From Lachnospiraceae bacterium (GTDB lineage: Bacteria > Bacillota > Clostridia > Lachnospirales > Lachnospiraceae), in assembly GCA_014804785.1 (NCBI GenBank), contig JAAUZD010000020.1:18488-71687 (forward strand): a stretch of 53,200 nt of DNA. The letters are read 5' to 3'. The translations under genes and the position numbers were made by a program. Numbering within the stretch: position 1 is the first letter of the stretch; each line of letters opens with the position of its first letter. The notes under the pieces were generated by a model, which was not told where the DNA came from, ran no database searches, and was given only the letters and a program-made list of their open reading frames with translations. Below, piece by piece: positions 27,803-35,993 of this stretch.

Positions 27803-27938
27803 AATAAACACACCTATTTCTGATTCATTAAATTATTCAGCTTCATTATTTTCTTGAATGGCAATATCGTTCAACACATTATCCTGATGTTTCATTTGCC
27901 GAACCTACCTTGTTTTCTAGGCAAACTATAATTCTACG

Positions 27939-28463
27939 CTATAACTGAATCCAATAACGCTGCTCAATATGTCCGTCTTCTTCAACTTCATTTTCCAATA
28001 CTCCACCATTATTAATGATTGATTTCGCTGAACCAATGTTATTTTTGTTGCAACACATCAAGACCTTGTTGATACCAAGCTTTTTACACTCGTCTAATGC
28101 CAACGCAATCATTGCTGTCGCATACCCTTTTTTTCTTTCACTAGGTCTAATTCCATCGCCTATATGGCCACCAGTTTTTAATAGTTCATCATTTAAATAG
28201 TGGCGAATATTAACAGCTCCCACAAAAATGTTTCTATCTTTATCTAGACAAAATAAGGTTGTATCGGGAACCCAACCATTTTTAGTTTCTTCCTTTGTAT
28301 CAAGATTTTTTAGGTAATTATCAAAATCATGAAAGTCATTTGCCCATATTTTCCATGGAGACGTATCTGTGTGATTTACTGTAATATCGTTCTTCCATTC
28401 TGTCAGCATTTCAAATAACTGTTCCTTATATTCGCTGGTTAATCTCACAAGTTCAATATTCAT
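27939..28463 (-). CDS. GNAT family N-acetyltransferase
   Basis: 174 aa. The acetyl-CoA binding motif is GIRPSERKKGYATAMIALALDECKKLG (about 113-140), preceded by the core strands GAVNIRHYL and followed by NGG in a 'NNIGSAKSIINNGGVLENE' loop. It is similar in pattern to the second GNAT at 35450-35992. The substrate is unknown. GGAGAG lies before the ATG. Confidence 0.88.
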   Translation of the reverse strand: MNIELVRLTSEYKEQLFEMLTEWKNDITVNHTDTSPWKIWANDFHDFDNYLKNLDTKEETKNGWVPDTTLFCLDKDRNIFVGAVNIRHYLNDELLKTGGHIGDGIRPSERKKGYATAMIALALDECKKLGINKVLMCCNKNNIGSAKSIINNGGVLENEVEEDGHIEQRYWIQL

Positions 28464-28485
28464 TTTTCTCTCTCCTAGTTCTTAG

Positions 28486-28504
28486 TTTGTACCGCTAATA
28501 GAAT
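28486..28504. repeat. 19-bp leader repeat, copy 2
   Basis: TTTGTACCGCTAATAGAAT; see copy at 26860-26878. Confidence 0.6.
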
Positions 28505-28553
28505 ATCATATTCTGTTATGATTGTGATAAGGGTATTTAGATAAATGAAATTG

Positions 28554-29351
28554 TTATACTTTTGTAAACGTGAGATTCCATACCTTTTGTGTGATATATA
28601 TATATTTTCCGTCTTGCGTTTCGTATACCTGATATCCAGATATAATATCATTGTCATACTCACTCAAAACAGCGTCATATGCGCAAGCAGTGTCTTTCAA
28701 TCTTGGAAATGTTATTTCTGTCTGAAATGCTTTCGACAACGAAAATCCCACATTTCCCCCAAAGTGCTCAAATTCATCTTTTGTATAATACTTTATATGC
28801 CCGTCTGACTTCATTCTCATATAGGCATCTACAAATCGAGGCGCATCATCTTCATTCGGCGTGGGGTCTGCAATTACAAGTTTTCCACCCGTTTTTATCA
28901 CTCGTGCCAATTCCTTAAAAGTATATTCTATCTTCGGAAAATGGTGTAGTGCATATCTTGTTACGATTAAATCAAAGAAATTATCTTCAAAGGGAAAGTC
29001 TATTCCATTATAGGATACAAATTTGATATTATTTAGGTTTTGCTTTTCTGCCTTATCTCGATTAGATTGTAAAGCTTTTTCAACAATGTCTAACCCGATA
29101 ACATTTGCATTTTTATATCTCTTTGCAATTTCAAGAGAAACATAACCTGTTCCCGTTCCTAAATCCAGTATTGTATCATTTGTTTGGATATGCAACACTT
29201 CGATAATGCGTTCAAGATGTTCTGTATCCTGCGTCTGTCTGTCATACAACTTTCCCTCTTTAAAGCTTGCTTCAAAACCTTTTTTAGTTGCCGCTATATT
29301 CTCTTCCTCGTTCATTTCAAATCTCTTTGCTTCATTCTTGTTCACCATCAT
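28554..29351 (-). CDS. Class I SAM-dependent methyltransferase
   Basis: 265 aa. SAM-binding motif I is ILDLGTGTGYVSLEIAKRY (about 60-78), then acidic GLDIVEKAL, and motif IV LIVTRYALHHFP. The fold is UbiE/Arsenite-methyltransferase-like. Ribosome site is weak (GGGGC 8 nt upstream of the double ATG). It lies in a block with an acetyltransferase and esterase, a mix seen in small-molecule modification or resistance regions. Substrate unknown. Confidence 0.85.
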   Translation of the reverse strand: MMVNKNEAKRFEMNEEENIAATKKGFEASFKEGKLYDRQTQDTEHLERIIEVLHIQTNDTILDLGTGTGYVSLEIAKRYKNANVIGLDIVEKALQSNRDKAEKQNLNNIKFVSYNGIDFPFEDNFFDLIVTRYALHHFPKIEYTFKELARVIKTGGKLVIADPTPNEDDAPRFVDAYMRMKSDGHIKYYTKDEFEHFGGNVGFSLSKAFQTEITFPRLKDTACAYDAVLSEYDNDIISGYQVYETQDGKYIYITQKVWNLTFTKV

Positions 29352-29386
29352 TTCTGATGCCCCATTCTTCCTGCTCTATGTTTATG

Positions 29387-29432
29387 ATTTTACCACTATA
29401 TATACTTCTTCATAAATGCAACATTTTCTTCT
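29387..29432 (-). pseudogene. Remnant of an esterase 3' end (46-bp repeat, copy 2)
   Basis: Directly after the reductase stop codon the minus strand encodes EENVAFMKKYI and a stop, the exact C-terminus of the esterase at 26886, in 46 bp with one mismatch. Nothing else of an esterase is left. It marks a deletion or duplication junction. Confidence 0.75.
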
Positions 29433-30550
29433 TATTTTTCAAACACTTCTGACACCTTCTCCAGCAGATTTCTAATCTCCAAATGCTGTGGGCAGACTTT
29501 TTCACATTTTCCGCACTTAATACAGTCACTTGCCTTCCCATGACCTTGTGTATGTACCTGACTATAATAGTAATCGCTGTTCCAATCATGATACTGCTTC
29601 TTGGCATTCATATCTGCAAACAAATCCGGTATCAGTATCTTTTGGGGGCAGCCATCTGTACAATATCGGCAGGCAGTACATGGAATCAAATTCTGTGCCT
29701 TAAAGATTTCACATACTTTTTCTATGGCAGCATATTCTGTTGCATTCAGTGGCTGAAAGTCTTTCATAGCACCTAAGTTATCCTGCATCTGCTCTAAACT
29801 GCTCATTCCCGAAAGTACCATAAACACCTGTTTGCAGCTTGCCGCAAAGCGGATTGCGTAATTTGCATTACTCCCGCCGTTCAAACCTTTTAGAATTTCA
29901 TCTGCATCAAGCGGAAGATTTACAAGGCTTCCGCCTTTGACAGGCTCCATGACCACGACAGGCTTGTTATGCTTTTCACATACTTCAAGACATTTCCTGC
30001 TCTGCACTCCGGGATCATCATAATCTACATAGTTAAGCTGTATCTGTACAAGTTCAATCTCCGGGTGCTGCGTCAAAATCATATCCAGATATTCTGCATT
30101 ATCATGGAATGACAGACCAACGTGTCTGATTTTTCCCTCTGCCTTTAATTCCTGCGCCACTTCATACGCACGGCACTTTTTGTATTTTTCATAATTTACT
30201 TTCCCCTGTGCGTGCATCAAATAATAATCAAAATAAGATACCCCACAGGTTTCAAGCTGTTCCTCAAAGACCTTTCTGATATCGGATTCTTTATTAAAAA
30301 AATTCATAGTCAGTTTGTCTGTAATCGTAAAACTTTTTCTTGGATAACGTTTTACAACACACTCCCTGACAGCGACTTCACTCAAACCTCCAAGATAGCC
30401 CTTTGCAGTATCAAAATAAGTAAACCCCGCTTCCATGAAAGCATCCACCATGCGGTTGCATTCTTCAAAGTCAATATTCCCACCCTGCATCGGCAGACGC
30501 ATACATCCAAAACCAAATTTTTTACTGTTCTTTACGAAATCCTGTTCCAT
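29432..30550 (-). CDS. Aldo/keto reductase with C-terminal 2x[4Fe-4S] ferredoxin domain
   Basis: 372 aa. Residues 1-270 form an AKR barrel (FGFGCMRLPM start; DTAKGY with the catalytic Asp and Tyr region; LMHAQGK). Residues about 290-360 carry two ferredoxin clusters, CTACRYCTDGCP and CIKCGKCEKVCP. Such AKRs are common in anaerobes and link reductase chemistry to iron-sulfur electron transfer. It is complete. The gap upstream (30551-30954) holds a palindrome and an antitoxin RNA. Confidence 0.93.
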   Translation of the reverse strand: MEQDFVKNSKKFGFGCMRLPMQGGNIDFEECNRMVDAFMEAGFTYFDTAKGYLGGLSEVAVRECVVKRYPRKSFTITDKLTMNFFNKESDIRKVFEEQLETCGVSYFDYYLMHAQGKVNYEKYKKCRAYEVAQELKAEGKIRHVGLSFHDNAEYLDMILTQHPEIELVQIQLNYVDYDDPGVQSRKCLEVCEKHNKPVVVMEPVKGGSLVNLPLDADEILKGLNGGSNANYAIRFAASCKQVFMVLSGMSSLEQMQDNLGAMKDFQPLNATEYAAIEKVCEIFKAQNLIPCTACRYCTDGCPQKILIPDLFADMNAKKQYHDWNSDYYYSQVHTQGHGKASDCIKCGKCEKVCPQHLEIRNLLEKVSEVFEK

Positions 30551-30703
30551 AATGCCCCTTCTCCTTTCTCAATCTGCGATTTGCCAGTTCCTTTGGCTTG
30601 GCTTTCAGTTCTTATTCTTCCTGTGCTGGCTCCTCGCCTGTAATTATAACATACCACATCTGACTGCAAATAACCACTGCGGCAGTCAAAAACAGATTAA
30701 TTA

Positions 30704-30739
30704 TTGTAACAGTTCAGCTAGAATGCTGAACTGTTACAA
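30704..30739. repeat. 15-bp perfect palindrome
   Basis: TTGTAACAGTTCAGC and GCTGAACTGTTACAA surround TAGAAT. An A-run follows on the plus strand, so it is not a plus-strand terminator. It ends 13 bp before the -35 of the antitoxin promoter and shares the core GTAAC(A/T)GTTCAG with 16532-16566. Confidence 0.7.
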
Positions 30740-30751
30740 AAAAAAATTTAT

Positions 30752-30780
30752 TTGACATATTCTACACTATCTCATAAAAT
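30752..30780 (+). promoter_or_regulatory. Promoter of the first CptI-like antitoxin
   Basis: TTGACA (30752-30757), 17-nt spacer, TAAAAT (30775-30780). The start is expected near 30787. Confidence 0.85.
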
Positions 30781-30786
30781 ACTATT

Positions 30787-30940
30787 AGAGGCGGAACAAT
30801 CCGCAAGCAAAATATTGTTCGCACACCGTTTGCGACTAATAAGTGTACGGCTTGAAAATATTGTTCGCTTACCGGAAGCGTCTAATAAATGTCCGGCTTG
30901 AAAACTCTAGCCTTATCGCTTAGGTGATAAGGCTATTTTT
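30787..30940 (+). ncRNA. CptI-like antitoxin RNA, two 46-nt repeats plus terminator
   Basis: After a small hairpin (GCGG/CCGC, 30791-30804) two repeats start at 30811 and 30857. In each, an outer stem (CGC...GCG) has a loop segment that pairs with a downstream segment, an H-type pseudoknot. Unit 1 uses CCGT with ACGG and unit 2 uses CCGG with CCGG; the outer stem changes A-T to T-A at the same time. A 10-bp terminator (30908-30935) with TTTTT follows, then the toxin gene. This is the textbook type III antitoxin layout. Confidence 0.88.
30908..30940 (+). terminator. Attenuating terminator between repeats and CptN-like gene
   Basis: TAGCCTTATC pairs with GATAAGGCTA around an 8-nt loop and is followed by five T. 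Only readthrough would reach the toxin gene. Confidence 0.9.
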
Positions 30941-30954
30941 ACGGAGAAAATATT

Positions 30955-31455
30955 ATGGATTACCAAGAAGGATACGTTTATCATATTAAAGACGAATATT
31001 TTATAAAGGCAAACGATCCAAACCTCATGCAAAATAAGGAAAATGGCAATTACCGCCCAACGTTTTACTGTATGCGTGATAAAAGAACATCTTTGCTTTG
31101 GCTTGTTCCTCTCAGCAGTCGTGTTAAAAAATTCCAAACAATTTATAATAAACAAATAGAAAAATATGGAAACTGTCTAACTATTGTCATGGGAGAATAT
31201 GACGGAAAACAGGCTGCATTTCTTTTGCAAAACATGTTTCCAATTACAGAAAAATATCTTGATCATATACATACCCGTAATAATAATCCCGTCCCCGTTA
31301 AATACTCCATACAGACCGAAGTAAGCACAAAGATGAAAAGAATACTACAGCTTCACGCACGTGGGAAAAAGATTGTTTTTCCTGATATTTCAAGGCTTGA
31401 AAACCTAATGTTAGAAGAAACCACATCTGCTGAAAAAAGCAAACATGGTTTCTAA
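30955..31455 (+). CDS. Type III toxin, CptN-like endoribonuclease (copy 1)
   Basis: 166 aa, the same length and motif set as the protein at 50206-50706: WLVPLSSRVKKF (49-60), a hydrophobic strand, LLQNMFPITEKYLD (about 90-103), a NNPVPVK turn and a C-terminal acidic-rich helix. This fits the CptIN family of type III toxins; TenpN is the alternative. By family precedent it cuts RNA and is held inactive by the upstream repeats. GGAG lies 8 nt before the ATG. No protein partner is present. Confidence 0.82.
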   Translation: MDYQEGYVYHIKDEYFIKANDPNLMQNKENGNYRPTFYCMRDKRTSLLWLVPLSSRVKKFQTIYNKQIEKYGNCLTIVMGEYDGKQAAFLLQNMFPITEKYLDHIHTRNNNPVPVKYSIQTEVSTKMKRILQLHARGKKIVFPDISRLENLMLEETTSAEKSKHGF

Positions 31456-31505
31456 TCAAAGCTTATCAGTAAGTTCAAGCGCATATGCAGTAAATGCCTT
31501 TTCCG

Positions 31506-32123
31506 TTATAAGCAATCGCATAATTCTATAATTTCACCAACGACAAAATCAGCTTTTTCGTCCTCTCCACTTATTGACCAATAACATCCAAATCCCTGTT
31601 TTATCCATATTGTATGCATTCCCATTTTCTTAGCCGGGACAATATCATTGTCAATTCTGTCCCCAACCATTACCGCTTTGTCAGCTTCACATTTCGCTCT
31701 TTGTAAAGCAATTTCAAAAATCTTGAGGTTCGGTTTTGATACTCCCTCTTCTGCTGATGCGATGACCAAATCAATGTATTGTAAAATCCCCCATTTTTCC
31801 AGTCTGATTTCTGTCCCTAAAGGCTGATTTGCAATAACACCAATTTTATACTTTTCGCTTAATATTTTGAGACATTGAGGCACATTTTCATATAAAACTT
31901 CATCTTCAATATGCCATTTCCTTTTAGGAAGATTATACTTTATTCCTAATTCAATATCACCTTTTTTGTTCTGCTTATAGAATTTCAGTGCCTCTTCATA
32001 AATATATTGATATTCCAAATTTGTAAGTTCTGCAATATCCCGAAAGATGTGTTCGTATACTAAGTGTTCATCAACAAGTGTTGAGCCCATATCAAAAAAA
32101 ATCCATTCTATATTTTCAAACAT
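31506..32123 (-). CDS. HAD-superfamily hydrolase
   Basis: 205 aa. The nucleophile motif is FFDMGSTLVD (about 9-18), with Gly in place of the usual second Asp; motif IV is GDRIDNDIVPAKKMG (about 154-168), and the helical cap lies between. The missing second Asp, which is the acid/base in phosphatases, suggests altered chemistry. It overlaps the upstream methyltransferase gene by 16 nt. Substrate unknown. Confidence 0.85.
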   Translation of the reverse strand: MFENIEWIFFDMGSTLVDEHLVYEHIFRDIAELTNLEYQYIYEEALKFYKQNKKGDIELGIKYNLPKRKWHIEDEVLYENVPQCLKILSEKYKIGVIANQPLGTEIRLEKWGILQYIDLVIASAEEGVSKPNLKIFEIALQRAKCEADKAVMVGDRIDNDIVPAKKMGMHTIWIKQGFGCYWSISGEDEKADFVVGEIIELCDCL

Positions 32124-32743
32124 TTTCTTCCTACCCTTTCCACCACTTTTTCAAACACGATTAACTGAAAAAATGCCATTCCTTTTTTCTTTTTCCACAC
32201 TAAATTGTATGGCTTAAAAATCTGTTCGATCTCTTTGTTTCCACAAAATTTACCTATTAGCTCATGCCTGTTTATTATTGCATTGACTGCTTTTCTAATC
32301 AACATAGGGAAAGCAGGATCCGCAATATACAGCTTTCCGCCAGTTTTTAAAACCCGGGATACTTCTTTTGCAAAGGCTATTTGGTCATAGAAATGATGAA
32401 AAGTCATACATGCTATCACACTATCAAATGTTTCATCCTCAAATGACATATTGCTGCAATCGCCTTTTTGTATGTTCATCCAAGGGCATTTTATCTTTGC
32501 CTGCTCTATCATTTTTTCTTCAATATCTATTCCAAATCCTTCAATAGCACATGTATCGCTGAGCCGCCGCAATATCGTTCCCGTCCCACACCCTACATCT
32601 AAAATCTTATCGCCCGGACTTAACTCAATCGTCTCTGTAACCAGCCTGTAGACCCTTTCTGAAAACTTACCCTCAAATTGTTCATCATATACAGACGCTC
32701 TCACGTCAAATTTAAAATCATGTTTATCAGCTCTCGTTTTCAT
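32108..32743 (-). CDS. Class I SAM-dependent methyltransferase
   Basis: 211 aa. Motif I is ILDVGCGTGTILRRL (about 43-57), then GIDIEEKMI, and SVIACMTFHHFYDQ. UbiE-like. ATG 32743 has GGAGG 8 nt upstream. It overlaps the HAD gene, so the two are likely one operon. Substrate unknown. Confidence 0.88.
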   Translation of the reverse strand: MKTRADKHDFKFDVRASVYDEQFEGKFSERVYRLVTETIELSPGDKILDVGCGTGTILRRLSDTCAIEGFGIDIEEKMIEQAKIKCPWMNIQKGDCSNMSFEDETFDSVIACMTFHHFYDQIAFAKEVSRVLKTGGKLYIADPAFPMLIRKAVNAIINRHELIGKFCGNKEIEQIFKPYNLVWKKKKGMAFFQLIVFEKVVERVGRKCLKI

Positions 32744-32838
32744 CACCGTTTCCTCCTGCTTTTAATTCAAATTTACAATTTTATTTTAAAAGCAAGCGTG
32801 AACTGACGACACTACACAAACTTAAAAAATGTCCAAAA

Positions 32839-32865
32839 AATAGCCCTCTTTTTAAGAAAGCTATT
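32839..32865 (-). terminator. Terminator after the small broken gene
   Basis: A stem of about 12 bp with two G-U pairs (AATAGC...GCTATT outer) followed by TTTTTT on the minus strand. Confidence 0.7.
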
Positions 32866-33181
32866 ACAAGACCTGTATCATAGAGTTTATTGTTGACTGT
32901 ACCATATCAAATAATTTTTCATCATTCACTTCATCAGGATGCTGCATCCAATAGCAATAAATCGTGCATTAGGCTGGGTTATCAAAAAGGCATATACAGC
33001 ATCCCAATTGTTTTGAATATATTGCATTGAAAACTTTAAAAATTCTCTCTGTATCGCTTGTTTCGTATTCAATATACCACTCGCCATCCCTCATATAAAC
33101 ATCGGAAATCTGCTTCTTCACTTTCAAAATTGTGTTGCTTGCAGTATTTGTCATATTTTTCAAGTGAAAGTATTCTATCAT
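32864..33181 (-). pseudogene. Small gene interrupted by one in-frame stop
   Basis: Codons 1-70 from ATG 33181 end at TAA 32971-32969. The same frame then continues for 34 codons (CTIYCYWMQHPDEVNDEKLF...) to a second stop at 32866-32864, just before a terminator. The second part looks like normal protein. The simplest reading is one gene of about 105 codons broken by a nonsense change. The family is not recognised. Stop-codon readthrough cannot be excluded. Confidence 0.55.
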
Positions 33182-33274
33182 AAAGCCGAAAAATTTTCTA
33201 TCTGGAAAAGTAAGGCTTAATCAAATTGCAAAATAAGCCTCAAAATGGTATAGTAAGATGTATGTCTTAATATA

Positions 33275-33301
33275 GAAATATACATAGAATTATGCCGATA
33301 A
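33275..33301 (+). promoter_or_regulatory. Sigma-28 (SigD/FliA)-type promoter of the chemoreceptor gene
   Basis: GCCGATAA (33294-33301) is an exact match to the sigma-28 -10 consensus. Exactly 15 nt upstream lies GAAA (33275-33278), 3 of 4 of the TAAA -35. Confidence 0.7.
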
Positions 33302-33376
33302 AACTAGGTTTGATGTAATATAGTTAATGTATTGGGCAGACATGTAACTTGTTATACTAGGAGGATATTTGCGAAA

Positions 33377-35359
33377 ATGAAAAGTGAAAAGCAGTCTTTT
33401 TGGGGAAGTATTAAAGGACGTATCATTCTTTATGTAGCATTAAGTACAATTCTGATTATTGCTGTAACCGGTGTGATTAACAGTATTGTGCTGAGTGATG
33501 CGTTAAAAACAAGTGAACACAGTGTACTTTCCACAGAAGCAGAGAGTACCAGCGACATTATTGATGAATGGCTTGTTGGACAGGCAAATGTAGTCGAAAC
33601 GATGAAAAGTGCATTAGAGACCATGGATAAGGAAGATACAAAAGCTATTATGGACTTTTTGGAAGCTAATCTGGCGAATAATGACAATGCCCTTATGTAT
33701 TATTGCTGCTTTGGATATAATGGCGGCGTTCTTCCGGCAGACCATTCCAGTCTTGACCTTGATCCTACGACCAGAAGCTGGTGGACGGATGCAATTTCAA
33801 AGGGCGGATTGATCTATACAGCTCCTTATACGGATTTTGCGACAGGGCAGATGATAATTTCCATTGCTGTGCCTTGTAAAATTGATGGCGAACAGGCTGT
33901 TGTTCTTGCAGACATTACGATTGATAATCTGATTGGAATAGTAAAAAATGTAAGTACAGACGAAAGTATACAAACCTTCCTGCTGGCGGAAGACAACAGT
34001 GTAATTACACATGAAAATGAAGCGTATTTACCTAAGGAAGAAGGAAATACTGTTTTGACTGATATGTTACAAGTCGATCTGGAAAACAGTGACGTATCCA
34101 CATTTACTGATTATGATGGTGTGAAAAAGTACTGCATAGTAAGGCCGATAGAAAACACCGGGTGGAAGATAGGTATTACCCAAAGCACATCCGTAATAGG
34201 CAACAAAGTCAGCAGTAATTTAATGTTCCCTTTAGCGGCGGATACCGTTCTACTTGTATTATCAATCATTGTGCTGAATATTGTTATTTCCGTAATGTTA
34301 AAGCCACTTAGCGAGTTGAAGAAATTTGTAAAAGAAAAAGTAATCGGAAATCAGAATTGCAAGCCTGAAAAATCAGAGGTAAAAGAAATCAGCTATTTAA
34401 AAAGTGAATTGGAAAACAGAGTCATTTCCACGATTCGTAAAACGCAGCAGGAAACGATACATATTCAGGATATGATATCCGCTACAAACACTCATGTTTC
34501 CAAAATGAACGGAAATATAACTGAAATCAGTGCAATCATGGAGGAAACCGGGGCAAGTGTAGCGGGACAGACACAGAGTATTGGAGATATAGACCGCACT
34601 TGTAAAGATGTAACGGATGCAATTGATGAATTGGCTGAAAGTGCACAGACCGTTACGGGGCGTGCAAGGGAAATCATTGAACGAGTAGAACAGATGGTTC
34701 CGGAATTGCTGGAAGATAAAGGAAATGCTATTAAAGTGACTGTAGATAGCCGGGAAAAACTGAGAACTGCCATTGAAGAAACCAAGGTAATCAGTCAGAT
34801 AGCAGAAGTATCTCAGGCTATCAGTGAAATTGCCGGACAGACGAATTTACTTTCTCTGAATGCATCTATTGAAGCGGCGCGGGCAGGCGAAGTCGGACGG
34901 GGTTTTGCCGTAGTTGCGGAGGAAATCAAAAAGCTGAGCGAGACTACAGGTAGTGAGATAGAAAAAGTAAATACGTTGATAGAAAAGGTTTTAAGCAGTG
35001 TAGGCGCACTTTCTGAAGCAAGTAATCACATCATCACATTTCTTGATGAAGTTGTGCTGAAGGATTACGATAAGCTGGAAACGCTTGCAGACAATTACAA
35101 GGAAGACGCAACATACTATGCGCAGGTCAGCAATATGTTAAGCGAAAATGCAGAGGATCTACGAAGCTCTATTACTAGTATCAATGAGATTTTGGATACT
35201 ATTAACCTGTCACAGAAAGAATTAGACACGGCTATGCAGTCTGTAAACGGGAATTTACAGGAAATTACTTATGCGAGTGAAACTGTTTCAGAAGAGACGC
35301 AGGATGTAATGAATAGTATTTCCTCTTTACAGACAACAATACAACAGTTTCAGGTATAA
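33377..35359 (+). CDS. Methyl-accepting chemotaxis protein with dCache sensor
   Basis: 660 aa. TM1 at about 16-36, an extracellular double-Cache domain (about 45-280, with the DPTTRSWWTDA element), TM2 at about 288-308, a short HAMP-like region, and the signalling hairpin with the conserved tip EIAGQTNLLSLNASIEAARAGE. It senses a small ligand and controls CheA. AGGAGG lies 12 nt before ATG 33377; a TTG 9 nt earlier is possible. It is a lone receptor with no che genes nearby, but has a sigma-28-like promoter. Confidence 0.93.
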   Translation: MKSEKQSFWGSIKGRIILYVALSTILIIAVTGVINSIVLSDALKTSEHSVLSTEAESTSDIIDEWLVGQANVVETMKSALETMDKEDTKAIMDFLEANLANNDNALMYYCCFGYNGGVLPADHSSLDLDPTTRSWWTDAISKGGLIYTAPYTDFATGQMIISIAVPCKIDGEQAVVLADITIDNLIGIVKNVSTDESIQTFLLAEDNSVITHENEAYLPKEEGNTVLTDMLQVDLENSDVSTFTDYDGVKKYCIVRPIENTGWKIGITQSTSVIGNKVSSNLMFPLAADTVLLVLSIIVLNIVISVMLKPLSELKKFVKEKVIGNQNCKPEKSEVKEISYLKSELENRVISTIRKTQQETIHIQDMISATNTHVSKMNGNITEISAIMEETGASVAGQTQSIGDIDRTCKDVTDAIDELAESAQTVTGRAREIIERVEQMVPELLEDKGNAIKVTVDSREKLRTAIEETKVISQIAEVSQAISEIAGQTNLLSLNASIEAARAGEVGRGFAVVAEEIKKLSETTGSEIEKVNTLIEKVLSSVGALSEASNHIITFLDEVVLKDYDKLETLADNYKEDATYYAQVSNMLSENAEDLRSSITSINEILDTINLSQKELDTAMQSVNGNLQEITYASETVSEETQDVMNSISSLQTTIQQFQV

Positions 35360-35449
35360 TAAAAGGAGTGCGATTATCTCGCACTTCTTTCTTTTGGTGT
35401 ATGACTGCAAGTTCGCAGGGTGTTATGCTCGCCTGTTTCTGGAATCCTG

Positions 35450-35992
35450 TCAGGGTAAGCCCTCCACCACCAATTTGATGATATATACGTCTGCCTCTTC
35501 ACTTTCAAAATTGAAACTATAACTATAAACACCTCCATTCTTCTGTATGGTACGGACAGAAGCAAAATTATCGGGGGTGACGGACAGCTTTAATTCAGGC
35601 AAACCATATCCTTTCGCAATATTACAAATCTGCCGCAACATTTCCGTTGCATATCCCTTTTTTCTTTCAGAAGGGCGTACACTATATCCGCAATTACCTA
35701 AATCTTTCAGAAATTCATTTAATGTATGTCTCAAATCAATCATGCCGATTATTTTATTGTCATTTTCCCTGACTGCAAAAAAGGTATCTGTAACTACCCA
35801 ATTTTCATTTACCGTTTTGGGATCGGTATTTAAGGTTACAGCAGACAGCCATTCCTCATAGTTTTCTATCTTATCGAAAAGCTCACTTCCATTGATAATA
35901 TTTTCTCCATGTGCAAAATGTTCTTTACGATATTCAAGCGCTTTTTCTTTTAATTCTAATGTTGGTCTTACCAAACAAATATTTTTATCCAT
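35450..35992 (-). CDS. GNAT family N-acetyltransferase
   Basis: 180 aa. The acetyl-CoA motif is SVRPSERKKGYATEMLRQICNIAKGYG (about 107-134), preceded by IIGMIDLRHTL. It starts 1 nt after the TetR stop, with GGGGAG upstream, so it is translationally coupled to that regulator. It may modify a compound sensed by the regulator. Substrate unknown. Confidence 0.88.
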   Translation of the reverse strand: MDKNICLVRPTLELKEKALEYRKEHFAHGENIINGSELFDKIENYEEWLSAVTLNTDPKTVNENWVVTDTFFAVRENDNKIIGMIDLRHTLNEFLKDLGNCGYSVRPSERKKGYATEMLRQICNIAKGYGLPELKLSVTPDNFASVRTIQKNGGVYSYSFNFESEEADVYIIKLVVEGLP

Positions 35993-35993
35993 T

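Noticed and set aside
29410-29607. 65-codon frame at the end of the aldo/keto reductase
   Set aside because: It is a frame shadow of the reductase ferredoxin domain; the interesting part is only the 46-bp repeat at its end.
30704-30739. Palindrome as a rho-independent terminator
   Set aside because: Neither strand has a T-run after the stem; on the plus strand it is followed by A's.
30811-30902. 46-nt repeats as a CRISPR or random tandem repeat
   Set aside because: No spacers. Compensatory changes and a promoter-terminator frame show an RNA gene.
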